Assembly: GCA_963971405.1 (NCBI GenBank)
Contig: OZ020491.1
Span: 18,346,855 to 18,410,854 of the forward strand
DNA length: 64,000 nucleotides
Direction of reading: 5' to 3'
Source of the DNA: Psococerastis gibbosa
Lineage: Eukaryota > Arthropoda > Insecta > Psocodea > Psocidae
The position numbers and the translations under genes were made by a program. Below are positions 58,301-64,000 of this stretch, piece after piece. Every line of letters starts with the position of its first letter. The first letter of the stretch is position 1. The notes below the pieces were generated by a model. It saw nothing but the letters and a program-made list of their open reading frames with translations, was not told where the DNA came from and did no database searches.

Positions 58301-61300
58301 TAGCGGTGAAACGTGGGGGGAAAATCAGGCAGCCCTGTGATGGGGGATATGAAAAAGAAGCGTTTCACCGTTGTAGGGTTCCAATATAAAATAAATAAAA
58401 TAGCGGCAAATGAAAAACAAATAAAAAAATAAGTAATTTTCTGCGATTGTACTTGCAAACTAAATAGCTAGGTTTTGACTGTAATAGGATTATGACAAGT
58501 TTCGCTTACACGCGGAATCGTTGAGTGACAGCTCCGGATGCAAAAAATCGGCAAAAATTCGTTTTCTAGTCTAAGCGGGTGGTCCTCGCCATAATCCCAA
58601 CAGGTCAATAATAAGCTATTTATGTTGCAAGGGACCCAAGTTCATTTGTTTTTCATTTGCCGCTATTTTTTTTTGTTGCAACCTGGAAACGTTTCCTTTG
58701 CAGTTTCCCCCTAAATTTCACCACTATTGGCAATACCTATCTTATGGTTAGGCGCAATCTATTCTATTATTGTTGGACGTTGATCTAACCTGACTTGGTT
58801 ACAGCAAAGCTGTGAAATGCACCGCAGGCAATGTGAGCTATGGGAACACCTTTGAGCGATTCCACCATTTCTGGAGCTTGGGCAGTACCTCCCGTCCTCC
58901 CAACACCCAGTTGGCCGTGAGCGTTCCCACCCCAAGCGTACAACTCCCCGCCTGCAAACAAACAAAGAAGTTAGGCGACTATTCCACTTGTCAATATTCC
59001 GTCATTTGTGCATCAATAATTTATTGATGAGATTTTTGTTTTTATACAGAGTAAAACAAAAATCTCATAAATTATTGAAGCACAAATGACGGATTATTGA
59101 CAAGTGGAATAGCCGCCTTAGCTTAGTTAACTTAAGAGTGCTCCTGATAGCAGTCCACCCAACCACAGAAACCAAGCACAAACTAAAATTAAAAAATGGC
59201 TTCATGGGAGATGTTAAGTACAAACGTTTTAATAGATTTCTATAAAAAGAAAAATTCAAATTTCCGTCAATGTCATTTGCATTCTGCAATGCGAGATCGA
59301 TGGAAACCCCGCCTAAGTCTTGAATGCCTGCTACCACGTCACCGTATTTGTATTTAGCCCTAGCCGGTCGGTGGAAACTGCGCCTTAGATCCAATTAAAA
59401 ATAAAAAAACAGTTTCAGCGCGAGCAACTGCAAACTGTTTATAAAAATAAATAAAAATAAAAAAATGCATTATATTAACTCGATAACTTGAACGAATGGT
59501 TCCGTATTTCTTCCAGCCATTTCCCCTAGCACCTGCTGTTATTCGCGTTACATTCCGTCTCGCTATCCTCAACACCAAAGGTTCTTCCTATCCGAACTCT
59601 CTAACCACCACTTCATTTCTAAACCTACCTTTGTTTGTCCTCTGACGTCAATATTCAATAAGTACTCACAATTGGTTAAAGCCATGGAATGTGTCTGTCC
59701 GCAGGATACTTGTAGGACATGTTTGGTGGCAAGAGTCCGGACGATTTTGGGCGCTATCTGTGACGCCCCGGACATGGCCAGCTGTCCGTGGGCGTCCGAA
59801 CCCCACCCGTACAGCTGACCCCATTCATTGCAGGACAATGTGTGGCAGCCACCGCTGGAGACAATGGCCATCCGGTAAGCATGCAGTCCGTCGACAAGCG
59901 CTGAAATAAGAAATAATATACATACTTTTTAAAGCCGCAAATCTACTCCGAAAAGAATCCGAACAGATCATGGAGGGTTGTTGGATAGAAGGACATGCGA
60001 AGATGGACATGGTTCACAATGGTTGCCAAATTGGTCCTATTGTTTATATTTTGCTGCGTATAAAATTAGCACCCCAAAGTTTGTTGTTTTTATTGTATTT
60101 TTTTTAATTAATTAACAAAGCAAGTTATTAAAGATTTGGCTCATGTAAGTTGTAGAAGACTATTTCATTCATCTTATAATAGGAAATATAAAATATTTGG
60201 TACCTTACTTCTTTCATAATAACCAAAGGGGACTAAAATTTCGTGTAACCTGGGTTTTTGAAAAAAAATACAAAACCGAAAAGTAAAAATACCCGATTAT
60301 ATGATCCACGAAGTAGTCTTCTACAACTTAAATGAGCCAAGATTTTTATAACTTGATGGGTTAATTAAATAAAAAATGAAAAGTATTTAATATTGTGGTG
60401 TCAATTTCCTAAGTAGCATATCATCTTAAAACGATTGCATGCAAATACAATTGCAAATACAATCGCAATTTAATTAATTAATGGACCTACGAGGGGCGCC
60501 TGAAAAGTTCATAGCATAAAGAGTTAGGTGAATGATAGATATATATGGTTTTTTTTTATTTTTCAATATAGTTTCCCTTAATACTAATACACTTTTCGTT
60601 ACGAAGTTTTAACATTTTTAACCCATTCAAAAAATAATCCTTGTCTTTCTTGCAAAGTGTCCATGAACGGCTACTTTGATTTCATCTTCGTCTAAAAATT
60701 TCCTCCCCTTCAACTCTTTTTTTCATAGCATAATAGCATTAGCAAGAATAGAGGGAGAAGAAACCCAGGAACCACCAACCTGGAATGACATCACAGCAAA
60801 ACACCTAAAGAACATTAAAATAAATTGGCAGAGAAGGTGGGACGCATACCGAACCACGACCCTAAAGGCCATACAAACGAACATCCCAAAACGACCTTGG
60901 TTCTGGAAAAACCCCCTCCCAAGAAAGGTCCAAACCACGGCCGTAAGACTGCGGCTAGGTCACGCCTCCTTCCCATGCCATATGGCACGGATCGGTGTCC
61001 GAGAGTCTCCTCTCTGTGAGTGTGGGGATCAACATCACTTTTGAGTGCCCCCTCTACAGCTGGGAGAGGACAGAGCTTATTAGCAGGATGCGGGACCAGG
61101 CGAAGTTGCCGCCATTCACGTATATGGATGAGCTCTAGGACTTGGACAGATAGGTGTTGACGGAGGTGGTCCGCTTCCTGGAGAGTATCGGACAAAAGTG
61201 GTAGGACGTTGGGCAAGCTGTTTTAGACGGCCCGTGGGCAACCTCGTTGTCCAGTGAGCTCCCGAAAGCAGTCTTTTGCCAGATGAATTTGGTAATGGCT

Positions 61301-63048
61301 GTATACCCTTAAGCAAAAACAAAAAAACAAAAATCTTTTCTTAAGTTTGGAAAGAGGAAATCGTCACTCGGGGTCAGGTCAGGTCTGGACTGGGCGGGTG
61401 GTCCAGCTCATCGAACCCTGTCTCTTTCAGGGCTGTCCTTGCAACTCGGCTTGTGTGCACGGGAGCATTGTCCTGTAAAGACAGGACCCCTCGTTTAAGT
61501 TTGCCACGCCTCAGCTCCACCACTTTCTTACGCACCTCCCGGAGGAGACCAGCGTAATACTCTCCGTTTATCGTAGTTCCATTAGGAAGAAAGTCCACCA
61601 GTATTACACCTTCTGCATCCCAGAAAACCGTGGCCATGACCTTGAGGGCGCTCTTCTGGGCTCGAAACTTGATGGGAGTCATTTCGGTCTTCTTAGTCCT
61701 TTGCATGCTTTCCTGTTTGGTTAAGGGATCATACTGCTAGACCAACGTCTTATCTACCGTAACTATCCGACCCCAGACATTTTCACCCTCAGCTGCTAGT
61801 ATATCCAAAAACGCTTGGGGAGTGTCCATTAGCCGCCTCATGACAAAGGCGGAAAGAGTTCGATAACTAAGGCAAGCTTCACCGTACACAGGAAGCATCA
61901 AACTTCTGATATCCTCCGCACTTTTCCCACACTTAGTGAAGAATTTAATAACGGCCCTGTACTTAATTTTGCGTTCGGAGGGTGAAACAGACGACAAGGT
62001 ACAACTCAAACGACTGACTCAAAGAAACTATACGAGTGAGCGGGCTGCAACTATGCCATGTAGTTTCTAAAGGTCCACCGGTTTCAGGACCAGTTGGGGT
62101 ATTTTCACTGGCCCATCAGAAATATCCCATGCTATGAACTTTTCAGATGCCCCTAGTAGTATAATGGAATTTTTTGTAATTCCGATGCCGATGCCTATTT
62201 TGATAAGACATGGTATGACACCAATTGGCCGCAGTACCTGATCTCAATCCTCGAGGTTCTCCTCAGAGTTTTCTGAAAAGGGGGGGTTGACTGGGGGTAC
62301 GCAGTGAGGAGAGGTATGACCCTTTCTTCACTCACGAATGCGGTAGAAGGGCTCTGTGGCAGGTTAGCCAGACAAGCGCCACTGTCAGTGGGACGTCAGA
62401 GTTAGGCGCCGATTCCACCGACCGGCTAGGGCTAAATACAAAAACGGTGACGTGGTAGCAGACATTCAAGACTTAGGCGGGGTTTCCACCGACCTCGCAT
62501 TGCAGAATGCAAATGACATTGACGGAAATTTGAATTTTTCTTTTTATAGAAATCTATTAAAATGTTTGTACTTAACATATCCCATGACGCCATTTTTTAG
62601 TTTTAGTTTGTTTGTGATTTTACTCTATGATCATTGATCAATTTTAACTATGGCATTGAGTAAAACAAACATTTCCGTCAATGTCATTTGCATTCTGCAA
62701 TGCGAGATCGGTGGAAACCCCGCCTAAGTCTTGAATGTCTGCTACCACGTCACCGTTTTTGTATTTAGCCCTAGCCGGTCGATGGAATCCCCGCCTTATG
62801 GCATCTCGGTGTCGGGTCGTTTGCCAAAAGATGACGTGCGTGTGAGTCTGGAGTGGCCCAGACGCATTCGCGACTTGTAAAAGTACAATACTAAATGTTT
62901 CTTAAGCATTATTCAGGTTAGTGGTTATGTAACTGACCTGGTTTAGTCCTAGTTTTGGTGTGTCCCAGCTGCCCATGATCGTTGCTTCCGCATGAGTAGA
63001 TTTCGCCACTACGGGTCAGCATGACAGTGTGGTTGTCACCGCACGCCA
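43302..63048 (-). CDS. HERC4: HERC4-type E3 ubiquitin ligase (RCC1 repeats + HECT), 5' end outside
   Basis: This transfers ubiquitin through a HECT-domain thioester. Minus exons: 63048-62938, 59900-59670, 58951-58790, 57532-57250, 56738-56504, 55853-55726, 54004-53836, 51754-51565, [51161-51090, weak], 50635-50529, 49726-49460, 49284-49108, 48016-47836, 47334-47202, 44572-44083, 43454-43302. The RCC1 blades read [64 protein letters not shown] and [12 protein letters not shown]. The linker has [13 protein letters not shown] and [15 protein letters not shown] shows [36 protein letters not shown] and the catalytic loop [13 protein letters not shown], ending EGFSLV. Phases agree except in the middle: 51754-51565 ends in phase 1, and 50635-50529 (phase 2) does not fit 49726-49460 (phase 0). 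An unseen exon, an error or a lesion lies there. The first RCC1 exon or exons are beyond the right edge. Confidence 0.93.
45165..45225 (+). repeat. Repeat B end, copy in HERC4 intron
   Basis: GTTCCATCTCACCTATATAG then AACTCTAAG matches the terminal block of the element at 49798-49978. Confidence 0.45.
45600..45652. repeat. Tiny palindrome with GGGCGGCTA ends
   Basis: GGGCGGCTACTACACTGA, a short loop, then TCAGTGTAATAGCCGCTC. Its outer ends resemble the palindromic-MITE group, but it is only about 50 bp and lacks a clear duplication. Confidence 0.4.
45739..47000 (+). mobile_element. AT-rich LINE, 5'-truncated (RT and C-terminus)
   Basis: The ORF at 45800-46588 encodes an [24 protein letters not shown] (catalytic FADD) and TNSNKT-like [13 protein letters not shown] Cys-rich insert ([12 protein letters not shown]) and [16 protein letters not shown] follow. 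A frame break at about 46586 is followed by a readable C-terminal tail to the TAG near 46858. A TATTATTATT run lies at 45747-45767 just upstream and probably belongs to another element. A+T content and codon use (Lys, Asn, Ile) differ from the host exons. It lies in a HERC4 intron, opposite strand. Confidence 0.8.
47380..47770 (-). mobile_element. RTE-type LINE end interrupted by a MITE
   Basis: Minus translation gives [11 protein letters not shown] (about 47760-47705) and, across the inserted MITE at 47456-47700, [20 protein letters not shown] (about 47445-47385). Together these are the usual end of RTE polyproteins. It lies between the HERC4 exons at 47202-47334 and 47836-48016. Confidence 0.7.
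47456..47700. mobile_element. Palindromic MITE (GGCGGGGTTTCCACC type)
   Basis: It begins GGCGGGGTTTCCACCGACCT after TTA and ends with the near-complement (GGTAGGTGGAAACCCCGTC before TCA). The arms contain GCAGAATGCAAATGACATTG. It is inserted into an RTE fragment. Close relatives are at 48678-48917 and 62476-62724. Confidence 0.8.
48060..48160 (+). mobile_element. LINE 3' tail, same family as 11340
   Basis: AAGGTTAGCATGAAAACAAG, GTATTGTTCGCCTTTTGTTC and TTTCATTTCATATCATTTC match the LINE tail at 11250-11340. No coding part is retained. Confidence 0.6.
48678..48917. mobile_element. Palindromic MITE, same type as 47456-47700
   Basis: GACGGGGTTTACACCGACCT to GGTCGGTGGAAACTCCGCC, with GCAGAATGCAAATGACATTG arms and the inner ATAGAAATCTATTAAAATGT block. 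The flanks are TTA and TAA. Confidence 0.8.
49798..49978. mobile_element. Repeat B, complete small TIR element (181 bp)
   Basis: The left end AAGAGTTCTATATTGGAGGG (then ATGAGACATTCAAG) is complementary to the right end (CAAATGCCCCATCTCTCC then TGTATAGAACTGTAG). It includes GGCCCCAAGATTCAAAAAAT. It is non-coding and ends about 70 bp upstream of the acceptor of the HERC4 exon 49726-49460. Partial copies are at 9770, 11440 and 45165. Confidence 0.65.
50742..50990 (+). repeat. Relative of the 40454-40730 fold-back
   Basis: GGCCCGGTAAGACTCGAAAG, CGGCTTCACGCCAGTCTCAG and ACTGTGGTTTTCCAACTAC correspond to blocks of the 40454 element. It is a diverged or partial copy in a HERC4 intron. Confidence 0.5.
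51817..52087. mobile_element. Palindromic MITE with TAA duplication
   Basis: GGCGGGTAAAGACTGGTCAA to ATTGACCCGTGGAATACCCA then CC, flanked on both sides by TAA (51814-51816 and 52088-52090). The arms carry TTTTACTTCAAATTTGAT. The inner ATCATAGAGTAAAATCAC block is shared with 47456 and 62476. Confidence 0.8.
52130..53072. mobile_element. piggyBac-like element, degenerate, 943 bp
   Basis: It is flanked by TTAA on both sides (52126-52129, 53073-53076) with termini CACTGTGCCTGCCG and, inverted, CACTGTGCCGGCCG. Near-palindromic subterminal motifs AGTGTCCAATGGACTC (52144), CAGTGTCCACTGGACACT (52329) and GAGTCCAATGGACACT (53009) recur. Inside, a plus frame near 52640-52750 encodes [18 protein letters not shown], matching the conserved segment of piggyBac transposases around a catalytic Asp. 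The rest of the transposase is absent, so this is an internally deleted copy. It lies in a HERC4 intron. Confidence 0.85.
53095..53345. mobile_element. Fold-back element related to 39307-39667
   Basis: The arms TTTATTTAATCAACTACGTA, AGTTATAAAGATTTAGTTAG and TTGTAGAGGACTAATTCAT pair with their complements (ATAGATCTCTACAACTTG, AAATCTTTACAGCTTACATA, GTTAATTAAAAATAAATA). It is degraded. Confidence 0.6.
53505..53805 (-). mobile_element. LINE 3' tail flanked by a ~51-bp direct duplication
   Basis: 53505-53556 and 53754-53805 are near-identical direct copies (GATTCCATGGATATACGAGT, TCAGTAGTCCAGTATCAAT). Between them is a minus-strand retroelement tail whose 3' end is the TAATAATAATAATAATCACC run read in reverse (53585-53605). 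It lies just beside the HERC4 exon at 54004-53836. Confidence 0.6.
54180..54735. other. HERC4 intron, nothing assigned
   Basis: AT-rich sequence without recognisable element or exon. Confidence 0.3.
54735..55350 (+). repeat. GC-rich retroelement-like block with AGTAAAAGTAAAGTA end
   Basis: About 600 bp distinctly richer in G+C than its surroundings. It has an open Arg/Ser/Lys-rich frame at 55091-55339 and finishes AAAAAGTAAAAGTAAAGTAT. It looks like the 5' part of an RTE-type LINE or a SINE built from one, but I recognise no conserved domain. Confidence 0.4.
55402..55641. mobile_element. Palindromic MITE with TTA duplication
   Basis: GGTGGTCATTCCACCGGCGA to TCGCCGGTGGAATGGCCACC, flanked by TTA on both sides (55399-55401, 55642-55644). 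The outer arms are AATTTACTTGAAAAATTGAC and complement. The core carries GGTAGAGACTTATTAATGAT and GTCTGCTACCA, as in 63230-63447. Confidence 0.85.
55985..56420 (+). mobile_element. tRNA-derived SINE, family 2, with an inverted partial copy in front
   Basis: 56085-56420 has a Ser/Leu-tRNA-like head. The A box is GTGGTCGAGTGGTTAGA and the B box is GCAGTTCGAATCC. The body (TTAGTCTGATGATGG, AGCACCCACTCCCAAAACG, GGGCTCCGCCC, GCGAGGCCCCTGCC) is shared with 19195-19500. 55985-56080 is an inverted copy of the family's 3' part (AACAAAGGGTTA, TGCCTGCTGT). It lies in a HERC4 intron, antisense to the gene. Confidence 0.75.
56783..57005 (-). repeat. Dispersed repeat A, copy 4
   Basis: Same orientation as copy 2: TTATAAGTAGTATTAGGAAA, GCTTTGTGATGGCCGG, GATTTACACGTTTTGCC, CTCAAAAACTATTTTC. 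It ends just before the MITE at 57028. Confidence 0.6.
57028..57167. mobile_element. Near-perfect 140-bp hairpin MITE with TTG duplication
   Basis: The arms of about 60 bp (GTTTCCATTGACCTCGCATT, GCAGAATGCACATGACGTTG, ACGTGGTAGCAGACAT and complement) enclose a loop of about 15 bases (57090-57104). TTG flanks both ends (57025-57027, 57168-57170). I see one missing base and about two mismatches in the stem. It lies in a HERC4 intron. Confidence 0.85.
58259..58769. mobile_element. Fold-back element, about 510 bp, 20 bp from a HERC4 donor
   Basis: The left arm (AATAGAATAGATGGCGCCAA, ACCATAAGCTAAGTATTGCC, TATAGCGGTGAAA) pairs with the right arm (TTTCACCACTATTGGCAATA, CTTATGGTTAGGCGCAATCT, ATTCTATTATT). 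An inner TAGCGGCAAATGAAAAACAA / TTGTTTTTCATTTGCCGCTA pair also occurs. The right end is 20 bp from the end of the HERC4 exon 58951-58790. Confidence 0.75.
58974..59117. mobile_element. Palindromic MITE with TTA duplication
   Basis: GGCGACTATTCCACTTGTCA to TGACAAGTGGAATAGCCGCC, with TTA at 58971-58973 and 59118-59120. Its arms (ATCAATAATTTATTGATGAG type) are unlike the other members, although the ends match. Confidence 0.85.
59160..59394. mobile_element. Half copy of the nested palindromic MITE at 62405-62795
   Basis: From CACAAACTAAAATTAAAAAA to GGTCGGTGGAAACTGCGCC. It includes the inner-element end (GATGGAAACCCCGCC) and the outer arm (TGCTACCACGTCACCGTATT, TAGCCCTAGCCGGTCG). The left half is missing. 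Confidence 0.7.
60085..60405. mobile_element. Fold-back element related to 39307-39667
   Basis: AATTAATTAACAAAGCAAGT, TATTAAAGATTTGGCTCATG and AGTTGTAGAAGACTA pair with TAGTCTTCTACAACTTAAAT, GAGCCAAGATTTTTATAACT and GGGTTAATTAAATAAAAAAT. Confidence 0.7.
60723..61325 (+). mobile_element. I/R1-like LINE 3' fragment nested in mariner
   Basis: A plus frame (60740-61044) encodes [20 protein letters not shown], then [19 protein letters not shown] and the knuckle [12 protein letters not shown]. This is the C-terminal region of I/R1-group LINEs, on the 3' side of the RNase H position. The frame is lost at about 61040 (ECPLY-like residues follow in another frame). It ends in AAAACAAAAAAACAAAAATC. The flanking mariner sequence is continuous across it. 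Confidence 0.85.
61374..62009 (-). pseudogene. mariner transposase, internally deleted, with amber stop
   Basis: The N-terminal part ([20 protein letters not shown]) covers the first helix-turn-helix. After SYRTL it jumps to [14 protein letters not shown], omitting roughly 100 residues (second HTH and linker). The catalytic Asp residues are in TVDKT (first), [10 protein letters not shown] (second) and PPSPDLT (third), with about 34 residues between the last two, a D,D34D pattern. The first motif is normally TVDET, so Glu to Lys is a change. An in-frame TAG at 61737 interrupts the frame, which then resumes with [12 protein letters not shown] in the same register. It is inactive. Confidence 0.9.
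62405..62795. mobile_element. Nested palindromic MITE: one hairpin in the loop of another
   Basis: The outer element (GGCGCCGATTCCACCGACCG to CGGTCGATGGAATCCCCGCC) is flanked by TTA (62402-62404, 62796-62798). It has arms GGTGACGTGGTAGCAGACAT. At its centre lies a second complete palindromic MITE, 62476-62724 (GGCGGGGTTTCCACCGACCT to GGTGGAAACCCCGCC), of the 47456/48678 type. A half copy of the same nested arrangement is at 59160-59394. Confidence 0.85.
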
Positions 63049-63229
63049 CTGCAACAGAAATGCCAACACACCCGTTATTATTCATTCTTATGACAATTTG
63101 ACGGATAGGTGGAATAGGCGGAGAATTCAGAGAGAAGATTAGATTTGTCACTCACACAGTAATTTAAAGTTAGCTAGGTATTTTCATCATAGTCTATACC
63201 ATGTTGGGGCACATTTAGGGAAGTGGTAT

Positions 63230-63447
63230 GGCGGCTATTCCACCGAAGTCGTTTTTCATTGTGCATGTGCATGACGTGGTAGCAGACATCATTAATAAGC
63301 CTCTGCCATATTTTAAGGAGACTATTATGTAGATACTTAACTTTACTATTATAAATTAAGTTATAATATGGTAGAGACTAATTAATGATGTCTGCTACCA
63401 CGTCATCCACATGCACAATGAAAAACGACGTCGGTGGAATAGCCGCC
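63230..63447. mobile_element. Palindromic MITE with TAT duplication
   Basis: GGCGGCTATTCCACCGAAGT to GACGTCGGTGGAATAGCCGCC, flanked by TAT (63227-63229, 63448-63450). The arms are TTTTTCATTGTGCATGTGCA. The core GACGTGGTAGCAGACATCAT to TGATGTCTGCTACCACGTC is shared with 13215, 55402 and 57028. Confidence 0.85.
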
Positions 63448-63459
63448 TATGGTCTGTAG

Positions 63460-63612
63460 CGTTCATCACAAAGGTTGTTGGTTTGAGTCCCACACTTGCT
63501 AGACTCGTATCTGTACTTGGTTAAGTCATGATTTCACCTGTTTCATTGCGCCAATGGTAAGCTTTTCTCGGCTTGTCCATTATCGCTTGTAGCCGGTGTA
63601 GGTTGACATTAG
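63460..63612 (-). repeat. tRNA-like B box followed by repeat C, copy 3
   Basis: GTTGGTTTGAGTCCCACACT (63477-63496) resembles the SINE-1 B-box region. 63500-63612 is the reverse complement of repeat C (ATCTGTACTTGGTTAAGTCA, TTGTCCATTATCGCTTGTAG, CCGGTGTAGGTTGACAT). Confidence 0.5.
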
Positions 63613-63900
63613 AGGTGGGTAGTATTTCCAGTAGCTGCTATTTGTAGCAGCTCCATAGTGAGGAGCAGTAGCAGTCTGCTCCTTAGTTGGAAATACTCCT
63701 GCGATTTTTTGTCACAGCCGAGAAGCAGAATGCACATGATCCTGCGACCTGCTCCTTATTTCTATGTTCAGCTTATGAAAACCTGCTCCGAGGGACCTAG
63801 CCTCCTGCTCCTGGTCCTGGTCTTGTTGCTACTTTCCAGTTTACAATGAACTTAGTTTTTATTACTATTGCGTAGACGTAAATGGTTTTCTTAGGTTGTT
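63612..63900 (+). repeat. Possible hAT-like end with CTGCTCC subterminal repeats
   Basis: TAGAGGTGGGTAGTATTTCC resembles hAT terminal repeats. The motif CTGCTCC (or its complement GGAGCAG) then recurs about six times by 63810. The other end is not identifiable, and the sequence beyond 63850 is AT-rich with nothing recognised. Confidence 0.35.
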
Positions 63901-64000
63901 CAAGCACATTTTTCTCCTGATTTATATGTTGAGGCTTTTATTAATTAGTCGCGCGTATTTCTACAACTTTTCTTATATTTTGCCTTTATTTTAGCTATTT

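Larger units (their letters stand above)
60490..62156 (-). mobile_element. mariner element, defective, with a LINE fragment inside
   Basis: TA flanks both ends (60488-60489, 62157-62158). The termini are inverted repeats of about 30 bp: CGAGGGGCGCCTGAAAAGTT then CATAGCA, against CTAGGGGCATCTGAAAAGTT then CATAGCA. The transposase is on the minus strand. The length of 1667 bp includes about 600 bp of inserted LINE (60723-61325), leaving about 1.07 kb of mariner. It lies between the first two HERC4 exons of the window, in the same orientation as the gene. Confidence 0.92.

Noticed and set aside
61116-61706. Plus or second-frame reading of the mariner region as a host gene
   Set aside because: The D,D34D motifs, TIRs and TA flanks identify a transposon, and the frame carries a stop.

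Overview
The window is animal nuclear DNA, almost certainly from an insect or another arthropod. Five spliced, GT-AG genes of conserved eukaryotic families lie in AT-rich sequence crowded with transposable elements. The arthropod signs are an errantivirus-type LTR element with a tRNA-Ser-like primer site, a mariner, a piggyBac remnant, and RTE/CR1/I-type LINE pieces. I cannot assign an order or species. Nothing looks prokaryotic: there are no operons and no CRISPR.

Layout. Positions 1-6898 hold an env-containing Ty3/gypsy (errantivirus-like) element on the minus strand, with broken gag, pol and env. It sits in sense orientation inside INTS1 (Integrator subunit 1, minus). The first nine coding exons of INTS1 run from 16633 down to 7216, and the rest lies beyond the left edge. 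EFTUD2 (U5 snRNP GTPase, plus) is complete in 14 exons, 18227-28087. It is head-to-head with INTS1 across a 1.6 kb repeat-bearing gap. Next come a short coiled-coil gene that looks like the kinetochore subunit SPC24 (minus, 28658-32061) and a PITPNC1/rdgB-beta phosphatidylinositol transfer protein gene (plus, 32519-39115). Their start codons are 457 bp apart, which suggests a shared promoter. From 39116 to 43301 there is no gene, only repeats. From 43302 to 63048 lies most of HERC4 (minus): RCC1 repeats to the right, the HECT ligase domain to the left, and the first exon or exons beyond the right edge.

Repeats. Introns and spacers carry LINE pieces (one with an SGNH-hydrolase-like segment), two tRNA-derived SINE families, and at least four short unclassified families. 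There are also many fold-back elements. The most striking is a group of short palindromic elements with GG(C/T)GG...CC(A/G)CC-like ends and 3-bp target duplications. They have different arms, and several share a hairpin core. One mariner carries a LINE fragment inside it, and one MITE sits inside a LINE.

The host genes are unrelated housekeeping functions: snRNA 3'-end processing, splicing, kinetochore attachment, lipid transfer and ubiquitination. I see no sign of a co-regulated pathway or of a new defence-like system. What is unusual here is the fold-back and MITE population.
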